A DNA stretch of 64,000 nt from Sphingorhabdus sp. EL138 (lineage in GTDB: Bacteria > Pseudomonadota > Alphaproteobacteria > Sphingomonadales > Sphingomonadaceae), in contig NZ_OGVD01000003.1 of the NCBI RefSeq assembly GCF_900258045.1, positions 248,001 through 312,000 on the forward strand, given 5' to 3'. The translations under genes were made by a program, and so were the position numbers. Below are positions 8,540 to 17,157 of this stretch, in pieces. The first letter of the stretch is position 1. Each line of letters begins with the position of its first letter. Below the pieces are notes generated by a model. It was not told where the DNA came from, ran no database searches, and saw only the letters and a list, made by a program, of their open reading frames with translations.

Positions 8540-9724
8540 TCATATTGCCTCACCGGCAGCATGGCCACTTGCCCAAGCCCATTGAAAATTATAGCCACCA
8601 AGCCAGCCGGTGACATCTACGGCCTCGCCAATAGCATAGAGTCCCGGCATTTGCCTAGCTTCCATATTTTTGGACGATAATTCGCCGGTGCTGATGCCCC
8701 CGGCGGTGACTTCCGCCTTGGCATAGCCCTCGGTGCCATTGGGCATGAAGCGCCAGTTCGACAATCGCCGAGACGCTTCTTCCAATTTGCGATCAGCAAG
8801 ATTGCCCAGGTCGCCTGACAGTGCGATCCGCTCCAAAAGGGTTTCGGAAAGACGGGCTGGCAAATGCGCGTTTACAGCCCTGCTTAGAGTAAGACGGGGC
8901 GCTTCCCGCTTCAATTTCGTCAACCAGTCAGGCTTTAGGTCAGGCAGAAAGTCAACGCCAACCGGATCGCCGTGCCGCCAATAGGATGAAATTTGCAATA
9001 TCGCTGGACCGGATAGTCCTTTGTGCGTGAACAACGCGGCTTCGCGAAAGGTGGTCTTGCCGCAACTTGCAACAATGGGCGCCGAGACACCGGATAGCGA
9101 ACGGAACAGGGTTTCTTCACCGCCAAGAGTGAGCGGAACGAGAGCGGGGCGCGGTTCAACGACTTTCAGGCCGAACTGCCGCGCAATGTCATAAGCGAAG
9201 CTGGTCGCCCCCATTTTCGGGATCGAAGGCCCGCCGGTTGCAATGACCAGCGCAGGCGCGGTCGCCGCTTCACTGCCATAGTCGACCTGATAGGTGCCAT
9301 CGCTGTGGCGGATATCCGATACTGATTGTCCCAGTGACAAAGTCACCCTGTCATCAGGACATTCGTCCATCAGCATCGCTACGATCTGCTTTGCTGAACC
9401 GTCACAAAATAATTGTCCCAGAGTTTTCTCATGCCAGGCGATATCATAGCCGTTTACCAAGGCGATGAAATCTTGCGCGGTATAACGGCTAAGCGCCGAC
9501 TTGGCGAAATGCCTGTTGGCCGAAAGATAACGGTCAGGTGCGGTATGAATATTGGTAAAATTGCAACGCCCGCCGCCTGAAATCAGGATTTTCTTGCCCG
9601 GCTGGTCTGCATGATCAATCAGCAGCACCTTGCGGCCCCGTTGGCCAGCAACAGCCGCGCACATCAGGCCAGCACCGCCGGCACCAAGGATGATCGCGTC
9701 ATAGGAGGTTGGGGATTTGGTCAT
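8540..9724 (-). CDS. BaiN/HI0933-type NAD(P)/FAD-dependent oxidoreductase
   Basis: Soluble flavoprotein of 394 aa. The N-terminal Rossmann fold AIILGAGGAGLMCAAVAG binds the FAD ADP moiety, DHADQPGKKILISGGGRCNF is the HI0933 family signature, and near the C-terminus YAIGEAVDVTGWLGGYNFQ closes the FAD site. The family (YhiN/BaiN) has been linked to reductive steps on steroid-like or unknown substrates; no specific substrate can be assigned here. It is monocistronic, between the helicase and tRNA-Ala. Confidence 0.88.
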   Translation of the reverse strand: MTKSPTSYDAIILGAGGAGLMCAAVAGQRGRKVLLIDHADQPGKKILISGGGRCNFTNIHTAPDRYLSANRHFAKSALSRYTAQDFIALVNGYDIAWHEKTLGQLFCDGSAKQIVAMLMDECPDDRVTLSLGQSVSDIRHSDGTYQVDYGSEAATAPALVIATGGPSIPKMGATSFAYDIARQFGLKVVEPRPALVPLTLGGEETLFRSLSGVSAPIVASCGKTTFREAALFTHKGLSGPAILQISSYWRHGDPVGVDFLPDLKPDWLTKLKREAPRLTLSRAVNAHLPARLSETLLERIALSGDLGNLADRKLEEASRRLSNWRFMPNGTEGYAKAEVTAGGISTGELSSKNMEARQMPGLYAIGEAVDVTGWLGGYNFQWAWASGHAAGEAI

Positions 9725-9801
9725 TGGATGGGTGTATACTCGCTACAGCTGGAAAAAGGTTGCGAGTGCCGCCCGCTCCGGGCCCTTGCTTACGCTGCGG
9801 G

Positions 9802-9848
9802 AATTTTCAGGCCGCCGATCCCCCGGATCGGCTCTGCTCCTGAAAATT
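9802..9848. repeat. Nested palindrome abutting the 3' end of tRNA-Ala
   Basis: A perfect 10-bp inverted repeat, AATTTTCAGG (9802-9811) with CCTGAAAATT (9839-9848), encloses a second perfect hairpin, CCGATCC (9815-9821) with GGATCGG (9825-9831) around a three-base loop. Its right end overlaps the last base of the tRNA CCA. It could be the tRNA's 3' processing/terminator hairpin or a palindromic repeat inserted at a tRNA end; there is no clear T-run. Confidence 0.55.
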
Positions 9849-9923
9849 GGTGGAGCCTAGCGGGATCGAACCGCTGACCTCTTCGCTGCCAGCGAAGCGC
9901 TCTCCCAGCTGAGCTAAGGCCCC
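9848..9923 (-). tRNA. tRNA-Ala (anticodon GGC)
   Basis: On the minus strand a full 76-nt cloverleaf with encoded CCA. The acceptor stem is GGGGCCT paired with AGGCTCC. The D arm contains AGCTCAGCTGGGAGAGC, the anticodon loop is CTGGCAG (GGC, reading GCC/GCU Ala codons) on a CTTCG/CGAAG stem, and the T arm is GCGGTTCGATCCCGC. Confidence 0.95.
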
Positions 9924-10005
9924 TTATGCGGCGCGTTTAATCCAAGCGCGCCGCTTATTGCAAGCCCCAAATGGTGCCTGCACGCATCAAAATCAAGTTT
10001 CCCGA

Positions 10006-10332
10006 TCAGGTTTCGGCGTTGTCGTCGTCGTCACCCTTGCCTTTGGTGACACCCAGGTCATCATCGCCGCCCAGATCAACCTCATTATCCGGTGAAGGCT
10101 CATCATCATCGATGTTGATGTCCAGATCATCATCGGCCACTTCGTCTTCTTTTTTGGCGTCTTTCTTCGGCGCTTCTTCAAACGGCATGGGCTGTTTGGA
10201 TTTCAGGCCGGGTTCCGGCGTCCATGTCTCACCACATTCGATGCAATTGACCGGGTCTTCTTTACCCAAATCGTAAAAACGTGTTCCGCATTTCGGGCAA
10301 GTTCTCTTCGTGCCCCATTCTGGCTTCACCAT
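10006..10332 (-). CDS. TIGR02300 family (FYDLN acid domain) zinc-ribbon protein
   Basis: Small alphaproteobacterial protein of 108 aa and unknown function. It begins MVKPEWGTKRTCPKCGTRFY and continues with a second CxxC (NCIECGETW), so a single zinc ribbon is likely. The C-terminal half is very acidic (runs such as DDDLDINIDDDE), the feature that names the family. The reading frame extends upstream to 10401, but MVKPEWGTKR is the conserved family start, so ATG 10332 is preferred. It is divergent from aroA. Confidence 0.9.
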   Translation of the reverse strand: MVKPEWGTKRTCPKCGTRFYDLGKEDPVNCIECGETWTPEPGLKSKQPMPFEEAPKKDAKKEDEVADDDLDINIDDDEPSPDNEVDLGGDDDLGVTKGKGDDDDNAET

Positions 10333-10512
10333 GGCTGGTTCCAAATCCTTATTTGTCAGTAATATATTATGACCGCTCGCAAGATTTACGGAATCGATCA
10401 ATCAATTTGGCCGCGCCTTGCCATAGCTGAGCCGCGCTGTCAAAAGCCGTTTCACATCCTGAAACGAATCATCCGCAGTTCAACCGCGTATGACCGCATA
10501 AAAAGCCCGTAA

Positions 10513-11880
10513 ATGACCAGCAAACCGACAAATCAGATCATAGTGGAAGCCAAACCGGCTTCATTCGCTCCCGGTGGCGCTTTAACGGGCCGCACAACGG
10601 TGCCTGGCGATAAATCCATTTCCCACCGCTCGCTGATTCTCTCCGCACTTGCCGTCGGCAAGAGCCAGATTGCCGGTCTGCTGGAGGGGGAAGATGTTCT
10701 GGCGACCGCCGCCGCATTGCGAGCCATGGGCGCCACCATCGAGAAAAAGGGCGACATCTGGACAGTGCACGGTGTCGGTGTTGGCGGTCTGATGCAGCCA
10801 GATACCGCCATCGACCTCGGCAATAGCGGAACCTCCGTGCGCCTGCTGATGGGTCTGGTTGCCTCTCATGATATCAGCGTGACCTTCACCGGTGATGCCA
10901 GCCTTTCCAGGCGGCCGATGGGCCGGGTGATTGATCCCCTGTCCGACATGGGCGCAGAATTTACCGCGCGGATGTCATCTGACGGTAAAGCGTGTCTGCC
11001 GCTTGCCGTGCGCGGTCTGTGCCCGGCGGTGCCGATCGAATACCGCCTGCCGGTGGCATCAGCTCAAGTCAAATCGGCAATCCTGCTCGCAGGATTAAAT
11101 ACACCGGGTGTTACGCGCGTGATCGAACCGGTTCCCACCCGGGATCATAGCGAAACCATGCTGAAAGGCTTTGGCGCAGACCTGACGGTTGAAACGGACA
11201 AGGAGGACAGCCGGATCATCTCGTTGACCGGTGAAGCCGAATTGTCACCGCAAAAGATCAAGGTACCCGGCGATCCATCCTCTGCGGCTTTCCCGGTCGT
11301 GGCTGCTTTGCTGGTGCCGGGCTCGGATATCGTGGTCGAGAATGTCGGTATCAATCCAACCCGCGCTGGCCTGTTCACCATATTGCAGCAGATGGGCGGC
11401 GATATCAGCTTCAAGAAGAAACGCACCGTTGGCGGCGAGCCGGTCGCGGATATTCATGTGAAACACAGCAAGCTGACCGGCATTGATGTCCCGGCAGAGG
11501 TCGCGCCCAGCATGATTGATGAATTTCCGGTCCTGTTTATCGCCGCTGCACTGGCCGAAGGAACAACGACGACCAGCGGTCTTCATGAACTGCGTATCAA
11601 GGAATCCGATCGCCTCAGCCAGATGGCAGAAGGCCTGCGCGTCCTTGGCGTCGAGCTAACGGAAAAAGAAGATGGCCTGATTATCACCGGAAGCGGCGGT
11701 GAACCACTATCTGGCGGCAGCAACATGTCCGCGATCGAGACGGCTCTTGATCACCGGATCGCAATGAGTTTCGCAGTGGCCGGTCTGGTCACCGCTTCAG
11801 GACTGACGATAGATGATATCACACCGGCTGAAACGAGCTTTCCCGGCTTTGCCGATCTTATGAAGGCATTGGCATCCTGA
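10513..11880 (+). CDS. aroA: 3-phosphoshikimate 1-carboxyvinyltransferase (EPSP synthase, class II type)
   Basis: Shikimate pathway enzyme joining shikimate-3-phosphate and phosphoenolpyruvate, 455 aa. Motifs used to define class II EPSP synthases are all present: PGDKSISHRS, SAQVKSA, RDHSE in PTRDHSETMLKGFGA, and NPTR in GINPTRAGLF. The LGNSGTSVRLLMG loop keeps the Gly that is Ala in the Agrobacterium CP4 enzyme. The catalytic acidic region DEFPVLFIAAA and KESDR are intact. Its stop codon overlaps the start of the next gene by one base (TGATG), heading an aroA-membrane protein-cmk-rpsA cluster. Confidence 0.96.
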   Translation: MTSKPTNQIIVEAKPASFAPGGALTGRTTVPGDKSISHRSLILSALAVGKSQIAGLLEGEDVLATAAALRAMGATIEKKGDIWTVHGVGVGGLMQPDTAIDLGNSGTSVRLLMGLVASHDISVTFTGDASLSRRPMGRVIDPLSDMGAEFTARMSSDGKACLPLAVRGLCPAVPIEYRLPVASAQVKSAILLAGLNTPGVTRVIEPVPTRDHSETMLKGFGADLTVETDKEDSRIISLTGEAELSPQKIKVPGDPSSAAFPVVAALLVPGSDIVVENVGINPTRAGLFTILQQMGGDISFKKKRTVGGEPVADIHVKHSKLTGIDVPAEVAPSMIDEFPVLFIAAALAEGTTTTSGLHELRIKESDRLSQMAEGLRVLGVELTEKEDGLIITGSGGEPLSGGSNMSAIETALDHRIAMSFAVAGLVTASGLTIDDITPAETSFPGFADLMKALAS

Positions 11881-12140
11881 TGCTCGGTGATTTTTCCGCC
11901 AACGTGATCGGCATATTGGGCAGCATATTGATTGTCTCGGCTTATGCCTACAACGTCTACGCCCGAAACGTGAACGCATTCATCTATAATGGCACGAACC
12001 TGATCGGCGCGCTTCTGCTCACCCTGTCACTGATGGTGCATTTCAATCTCGCATCCTTATTGCTCGAAATTGTCTGGATCGGTATTGCCTTGGGCGGCCT
12101 GTGGAAAGCCTATCAGGGGCGAACGGAGCAACGGCCATGA
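11880..12140 (+). CDS. CBU_0592-family small membrane protein
   Basis: An 86-residue membrane protein with about three hydrophobic segments (IGILGSILIVSAYAYNVYA, NLIGALLLTLSLMVHF, LLLEIVWIGIALGGLW). It resembles the CBU_0592-like uncharacterised family often found next to shikimate genes in sphingomonads. It overlaps aroA by one base and cmk by four (ATGA), so translation is probably coupled. No function is assignable. Confidence 0.75.
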   Translation: MLGDFSANVIGILGSILIVSAYAYNVYARNVNAFIYNGTNLIGALLLTLSLMVHFNLASLLLEIVWIGIALGGLWKAYQGRTEQRP

Positions 12141-12781
12141 TCATCGCGGTCGATGGCCCTACTGCCTCGGGTAAAGGCACGATCTCCAAAGAGCTGGCGA
12201 AGCATTTTGCCCTGCCCTTTCTCGACACCGGCCTGCTCTATCGCGCGGTCGGCTGGACCCTGCGGGAACAGCGCGGAAATGCCGATAATCCGGATCATGC
12301 GCTCAAGGCATGTATGTTTGATGGCGCACTGCTCAATGAGCCGGGCCTGCGCAGCGAAGCCGTCGGTGGCCTCGCCAGCCGTGTCTCGGTCCACCCCGAG
12401 GTCCGCCGTGCGCTGGACAAGCGGCAGAAAGATTTTGCCTATCAACCGGCGGGCGCCGTTCTGGATGGCCGCGATATCGGTACGGTCATCGCGCCGGATG
12501 CCGATGTGAAGCTGTTTGTGACCGCCTCATCGGAAGCGCGCGCCGTTCGCCGTTTCGAAGAAATGAAGCGCCGCGGCGAGAAGGTGAACTTTGATGATAT
12601 CCTCGCCGATATCCTGAAACGCGACGAACGGGACCGCAGCCGTGTCACGGCGCCGCTCAAGCCCGCGGAAGATGCGGACTTGCTTGATACGACCGATTTG
12701 ACTATAGGCGACGCCGTTCAACAGGCAATTGCCTTGGTGGACGCGAAGATAAGCCGCCGGCGCGACAAAGATCCGGCATAG
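12137..12781 (+). CDS. cmk: (d)CMP kinase
   Basis: Cytidylate kinase of 214 aa, phosphorylating CMP and dCMP with ATP. The P-loop is GPTASGKGTISKEL, the NMP-binding region contains FLDTGLLYRAVGW, the DGRDIGTVI motif is diagnostic of Cmk, and the LID shows RDERDRSR. The start is placed at ATG 12137 (MIIAVDGPTASGKG), which overlaps the stop of the preceding gene, rather than the in-frame codon at 12101, which would add 12 non-conserved residues. Confidence 0.95.
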   Translation: MIIAVDGPTASGKGTISKELAKHFALPFLDTGLLYRAVGWTLREQRGNADNPDHALKACMFDGALLNEPGLRSEAVGGLASRVSVHPEVRRALDKRQKDFAYQPAGAVLDGRDIGTVIAPDADVKLFVTASSEARAVRRFEEMKRRGEKVNFDDILADILKRDERDRSRVTAPLKPAEDADLLDTTDLTIGDAVQQAIALVDAKISRRRDKDPA

Positions 12782-12988
12782 CAAAAAGATGATGTGCCAG
12801 ACGGAACGGTAAAGCACCGCTCCGGCTATGGCGCAGCTTTTGCTATTTGCGCTTCAATCTTTGCGTTACCAGTTTATGGCAGTTTTCTGGGGGATATGGC
12901 TGTCACATGCGGTGGCGGCCATGTTTTGGTCCAAGACCAGCGGAACCAACCGCTTGGCCCGAAAAAATATCTGTTAAGGAACTCTTAT

Positions 12989-14692
12989 ATGGCCTCTACG
13001 GCATTTCCCAGTCGCGACGATTTCGCGGCACTTTTAAACGAATCAATTGGCGGTGAAGATCAAGGCTTTGAAGGCCGCGTGGTCAAAGGCACCGTTGTCG
13101 GCATCGAAAATGACATGGCCGTCATCGATGTGGGCTTGAAATCAGAAGGCCGTGTGGCGCTGCGCGAATTCGCCGCTCCCGGTCAAAAAGCTGACCTGAA
13201 TGTTGGCGATGAAGTCGAGGTCTATGTCGATCGCATCGAAAATGTGAACGGCGAAGCCATGCTGTCCCGCGATCGCGCTCGCCGCGAAGCCAGCTGGGAC
13301 AAGCTTGAAAAAGAATATGACGAAGGCAACCGCGTTGACGGTATTATCTTCGGACGCGTCAAAGGTGGCTTCACGGTAGATCTTGACGGCGCCGTAGCCT
13401 TCCTGCCCGGCAGCCAGGTTGATGTCCGCCCCGTGCGCGACGTGACCCCGCTGATGGACATTTCACAGCCTTTCCAGATCCTGAAGATGGACCGCAAGCG
13501 GGGCAATATCGTTGTTTCGCGCCGCGCGATCCTCGAAGAGACCCGCGCAGAACAGCGCAGCGGACTTATTGAGTCTCTGGCTGAAGGTCAGGTTACCGAA
13601 GGCGTTGTGAAGAACATCACCGACTATGGTGCCTTTGTTGACCTGGGCGGCATCGACGGCCTGCTTCACGTCACCGATCTCAGCTACAAGCGGGTCAATC
13701 ACCCGAACGAGATGATCAACATCGGCGATACGCTGAAAGTCCAGATCATCAAGATCAACAAAGACACGCAGCGTATCTCGCTTGGCATGAAACAGCTTGA
13801 AAGCGATCCTTGGGATGCCGCTTCCGAGAAATATGCCGTTGGCACGAAGCTGACCGGTTCGGTTACCAACATCACCGAATATGGTGCGTTTGTTGAGCTG
13901 GAAGCCGGCATCGAAGGTCTTGTCCACGTTTCCGAAATGAGCTGGACCAAGAAAAACGTACATCCTGGCAAAATCGTCTCCACCTCTCAGGAAGTGGATG
14001 TGATCGTTCTGGAAGTCGATACCGAGAAACGCCGCATTTCACTGGGTCTGAAACAGGCTCAATCCAACCCGTGGACCGACTTTGCGGATGCGCATCCTGT
14101 CGGCAGCACGGTTGAAGGCGAAGTCAAGAACGCCACCGAATTCGGTCTGTTCATCGGCCTCGAAGGCGACGTGGACGGCATGGTCCACATGTCCGACATC
14201 GCATGGGGCATTTCTGGCGAAGACGCTTTGAACCTGCACCATAAGGGTGAAGAAGTGAAAGCCATCGTTCTGGACATTGATGTTGAGAAAGAGCGTATTT
14301 CACTCGGCATGAAGCAGCTTGAAAAAGGTGCACCTGCGGTTGGCGGAACCGACACGGGCGGTCTCAAGAAAGGTTCGGTCACCACCGTTACCGTGCTTGA
14401 AGTTCGCGATGGCGGTCTTGAAGTACAGGTTGGCGACGATGGCGTCACCGGCTTCATCAAACGGACCGACCTTGGCCGTGATCGTGATGAGCAGCGTCCT
14501 GACCGTTTCCAGGTTGGCCAGAAGGTCGACGCGATGGTTACCGGTTTCGACCGTTCCAAGAAGCCGAATTTCTCAATCAAAGCCCATCAGCTGGCCGAAG
14601 AGAAACAGGCAGTCGAACAGTTTGGTTCTACCGACTCCGGTGCCAGCCTTGGCGACATTCTTGGCGAAGCGCTCAAGAAAAAGGACGACTAA
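12989..14692 (+). CDS. rpsA: 30S ribosomal protein S1
   Basis: S1 binds mRNA on the small subunit; 567 aa with six S1/OB repeats, the usual length. Repeats 3-6 are obvious from recurring ITDYGAFVDLGGIDGLLHV, ITEYGAFVELEAGIEGLVHV and ATEFGLFIGLEGDVDGMVHM blocks. ATG 12989 is preferred over the long upstream in-frame extension because MASTAFPSRDDFAALL is the family start and AAGGA (12976-12980) sits 8 bases before it. The ~207 bases between cmk and rpsA hold no gene and probably form its 5' leader. It is followed by a strong terminator. Confidence 0.96.
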   Translation: MASTAFPSRDDFAALLNESIGGEDQGFEGRVVKGTVVGIENDMAVIDVGLKSEGRVALREFAAPGQKADLNVGDEVEVYVDRIENVNGEAMLSRDRARREASWDKLEKEYDEGNRVDGIIFGRVKGGFTVDLDGAVAFLPGSQVDVRPVRDVTPLMDISQPFQILKMDRKRGNIVVSRRAILEETRAEQRSGLIESLAEGQVTEGVVKNITDYGAFVDLGGIDGLLHVTDLSYKRVNHPNEMINIGDTLKVQIIKINKDTQRISLGMKQLESDPWDAASEKYAVGTKLTGSVTNITEYGAFVELEAGIEGLVHVSEMSWTKKNVHPGKIVSTSQEVDVIVLEVDTEKRRISLGLKQAQSNPWTDFADAHPVGSTVEGEVKNATEFGLFIGLEGDVDGMVHMSDIAWGISGEDALNLHHKGEEVKAIVLDIDVEKERISLGMKQLEKGAPAVGGTDTGGLKKGSVTTVTVLEVRDGGLEVQVGDDGVTGFIKRTDLGRDRDEQRPDRFQVGQKVDAMVTGFDRSKKPNFSIKAHQLAEEKQAVEQFGSTDSGASLGDILGEALKKKDD

Positions 14693-14723
14693 GCCAGCCG
14701 GGCACTGCCCGAAAGTTTATTCG

Positions 14724-14759
14724 AAAAAGCCCGTTCTCCGAAAGGAGGCGGGCTTTTTT
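14724..14759 (+). terminator. Rho-independent terminator of rpsA
   Basis: Stem AAAAAGCCCG..CTCC, loop GAAA, then GGAG.CGGGCTTTTTT ending in six T. It begins 31 bases after the rpsA stop. The A-run pairs with the T-run, so it may also act weakly on the other strand. Confidence 0.9.
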
Positions 14760-14965
14760 GTCGGCAGATCCAATTTCCATGCCAAAAAGCAATGCGGCCA
14801 ACCCGTCCCAGTTCAAGACGTATTACAATGTAAAATCCAAAGCCCATTGAAAACATGTAAATTTTCTGTCAGTATCATCCCATAATCGCGATGCAGAGCA
14901 AATGCAGATGCATGACGCGAATAGCTCAAATTCCGTGGTTGCCCCACAAGCGGAAAGGCATGCGC

Positions 14966-15247
14966 ATGATACGTTCTGAATTGCTTGAAAAACTGGCCGA
15001 AGAAAATCCCGAGCTGAAACCGGACGAGATTGAGAAGATTGTTGACTTGTTTTTCAATCAGATAAGTCAAAAGCTAGCCGAAGGCGGCCGTGTTGAATTA
15101 CGAGGCTTTGGTGCCTTCTCAACCCGCCAGCGCAAACCACGCATCGGGCGCAATCCCCGTACTGGCGAATCAGTACAGGTCCCGGCCAAGCGCGTGCCCT
15201 ATTTTAAACCTGGCAAAGAAATTCGCGAGCGTCTCAATAAGGGATGA
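14966..15247 (+). CDS. ihfB: Integration host factor subunit beta
   Basis: DNA-bending HU/IHF-family protein of 93 aa, the beta half of IHF. MIRSELLEKLAEENPEL is the normal beta-subunit start; VELRGFGAFSTRQRKPRIGR and NPRTG with VPYFKPGKEIRERLN form the beta-arm and C-terminal parts. ATG 14966 is preferred to ATG 14960 because AAAGG (14954-14958) then has 7-base spacing. It follows rpsA as in many proteobacteria. Confidence 0.95.
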   Translation: MIRSELLEKLAEENPELKPDEIEKIVDLFFNQISQKLAEGGRVELRGFGAFSTRQRKPRIGRNPRTGESVQVPAKRVPYFKPGKEIRERLNKG

Positions 15248-15386
15248 TCGGAAGGCCGCACATCGGCCGAAACTGTCAAATATCTGCCAACCAATCGAAA
15301 AACTTGAAATTAGCCCATCTCAGGGCTTGACCTGCTGCGCGCAATGATGCTTGTCGCATGCTCCAATCAAAGTTGGAGCTACCGGT

Positions 15387-15473
15387 GCGGACGTGGCGAA
15401 ATGGTAGACGCAGCAGACTTAAAATCTGCTATCCGAAATGGGTGTGCGGGTTCGAGTCCCGCCGTCCGCACCA
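15387..15473 (+). tRNA. tRNA-Leu (anticodon UAA)
   Basis: An 87-nt tRNA with encoded CCA and a long variable arm, as expected for class II tRNA-Leu. The acceptor stem is GCGGACG/CGTCCGC, the anticodon stem GCAGA/TCTGC encloses CTTAAAA (TAA), and the T arm is GCGGGTTCGAGTCCCGC. TTGACC at 15327 upstream is a plausible -35 element. Confidence 0.95.
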
Positions 15474-15518
15474 GCTAAATGGCATTATATAATGCCTGAT
15501 CATCGGAATAATCGAAGA

Positions 15519-15932
15519 TCAGTTCGCTATCGCAGCCACCTGAAACTCGCGCGCGTCAAAGCCGTTTTCGCCAATTTGCGCCGATAGGGCTCGGGTCTGG
15601 ATCTTGGGACCCCTGGCTCCCGGAATTGTTGCAAAACCGGAACCGTCTAGTGTGACACTCTCGTTACCGAAGTTCAGTCGCACGCCGCGCAAACTGTTCG
15701 GGCTGTAGCTCACCTGCAGATTATATCCGCCAGGAGCATTACAATATTCGCGGAGCTCGCCCAAACGAACAACATTCTCGGCAAAAGCCGCACCGGCCGA
15801 GCTATACTGAACACCGCAAGTCACCGGAACGACTGCTTTCAAACGGAAACTCATAGAGTTGGTTGCAATTGCACTGGTAGCTGTCGTAGCCGCAGCCACC
15901 ACCGCGACCACACTGATTAGTTTCTTCACCAT
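15519..15932 (-). CDS. Secreted pilin-like / spore-coat-U-like small protein
   Basis: A 137-aa protein with an N-terminal signal peptide (about residues 1-23, MVKKLISVVAVVAAATTATS). The mature part starts with a beta-rich stretch containing VPVTCGVQYS and a second Cys in LREYCNAPGGYNLQVSYSP. This two-Cys pattern is close to pilin-like domains of spore-coat-U/chaperone-usher systems. It lies ~300 bases beyond the adhesin gene of the pilus operon on the same strand, so it may be an accessory subunit with its own promoter. The assignment is tentative. Confidence 0.5.
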   Translation of the reverse strand: MVKKLISVVAVVAAATTATSAIATNSMSFRLKAVVPVTCGVQYSSAGAAFAENVVRLGELREYCNAPGGYNLQVSYSPNSLRGVRLNFGNESVTLDGSGFATIPGARGPKIQTRALSAQIGENGFDAREFQVAAIAN

Positions 15933-16236
15933 GTCTCTGCCTTCAATTCTTTTCTGATGGCAGCAATTTGGCAGAAGGCGTTGAAAGTAACGTCAACGGC
16001 GAAGGTTAACGCGTCGTTTACTTTTTAGGACTTTTATTGGATGGTCTAATATCCACTTGGCTCGCTCAAGCTGACTTGCATTAAACACATCGCCATAGAG
16101 CATTATAATTATCTATATCTCAGTTACTTAACCGGAAACAATCAACCAATAGCTTATTTTTCGAACGGCGCCTTAGAGGTGGTCTACCGATCGTATATGG
16201 TTATAAAATACCGTTAAAATCGGTGTTTGACGGGCT
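15933..16236. promoter_or_regulatory. Non-coding gap with a CtrA-like half-consensus site
   Basis: No coding region is visible in these ~300 AT-rich bases. TTAA-N7-TTTAC at 16006-16021 differs by one base from the CtrA consensus TTAA-N7-TTAAC and lies about 75 bases upstream of the pilin-like gene at 15932. On the pilus side, ACCG/CGGT followed by ATTTTAT just downstream of the adhesin stop is a weak terminator candidate. Confidence 0.35.
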
Positions 16237-17148
16237 TTATCGTGCCGTTATCGACACCGAGATCACATCGCTGTAAACACCAGCACGTCTGTTCGACACG
16301 TCACCGATGACAAACTGAAAAGGCAGGGAATCTTTCAACAGACCGGACCTTTTGGACCCCGTAACAGTACTGGCACCGGCAAGATTGACTGTATTGCCGC
16401 CGATAGCAACCGAATAAGGAATGAACCATTGGCTCGAGCCCAGGCGGAGTTGACCAGAATTTGCCGAAGACACAACAATATCATAATCGCCGGTACTGCT
16501 AACCCGAAGCTGCAATGGAACGGGCGCAACGCCTTCTTTCAATTCACCCAGGTCAACAACCGCTTGGCCATCGTTCCTCCTGTAGGCACCGGTGAGACCG
16601 ACACGTGCCGATGGCAGGACATTTATCCCGAAAACCAGTGGTGCTCCACCGAGAGACCGAAAGTTGCTGTCCTGCGCTTCCAGCGTAACGTCCTGCGTGA
16701 ACGTTCCAGAACTGCGTACGTCATTGGGTTCAGCGACCAGCCTAAAGGTCAGGGATCGCGATTCTCCCGGTGCAAGTACGATTTCACGCTGCGATAACCG
16801 TGGCTGAGACCGACCCGCACGCGGGGTTACATCTTGCGTATCAGTCAGGTTCAAAAGCGCGTATCGAACTGGTTTTTCTGTACCTTTTGATAACCCGAAT
16901 GGCGGCTGTCTCAATACGAAAGTTGGTCTGAAACGGCACTCTGCTCCACCGTCATTGACGAAGGTCACACCATATGTGCCTTCGGGAATGGAACTTGCAA
17001 AAGGATCATAACCCTGAATGATCCAGCTCGCCGGCGCCGGATTGACACGAACAAGGCAATCTGTTGTCTGGCCTGAAGCCACAGGAGCTTGAGCCAAAAC
17101 TGGAGCAGCCAAAGATGCGGCGAAGAGAGTCAGTATGGATCGAAGCAT
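16237..17148 (-). CDS. Putative pilus tip subunit/adhesin
   Basis: A 303-aa exported protein with signal peptide MLRSILTLFAASLAAPVLAQ. Two Cys (TDCLVRVNPAP and GGAECRFRPTF) in the N-terminal half and a beta-rich C-terminal half containing VVDLGELKEGVAPVPLQLRV suggest a two-domain tip protein. It ends VYSDVISVSITAR, the type of alternating hydrophobic last strand seen in chaperone-usher subunits. It is the last gene of the operon, 9 bases after the usher stop with AGGAG before its ATG, a common adhesin position. Binding specificity is unknown. Confidence 0.6.
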   Translation of the reverse strand: MLRSILTLFAASLAAPVLAQAPVASGQTTDCLVRVNPAPASWIIQGYDPFASSIPEGTYGVTFVNDGGAECRFRPTFVLRQPPFGLSKGTEKPVRYALLNLTDTQDVTPRAGRSQPRLSQREIVLAPGESRSLTFRLVAEPNDVRSSGTFTQDVTLEAQDSNFRSLGGAPLVFGINVLPSARVGLTGAYRRNDGQAVVDLGELKEGVAPVPLQLRVSSTGDYDIVVSSANSGQLRLGSSQWFIPYSVAIGGNTVNLAGASTVTGSKRSGLLKDSLPFQFVIGDVSNRRAGVYSDVISVSITAR

Positions 17149-17157
17149 TGGTGTCTC

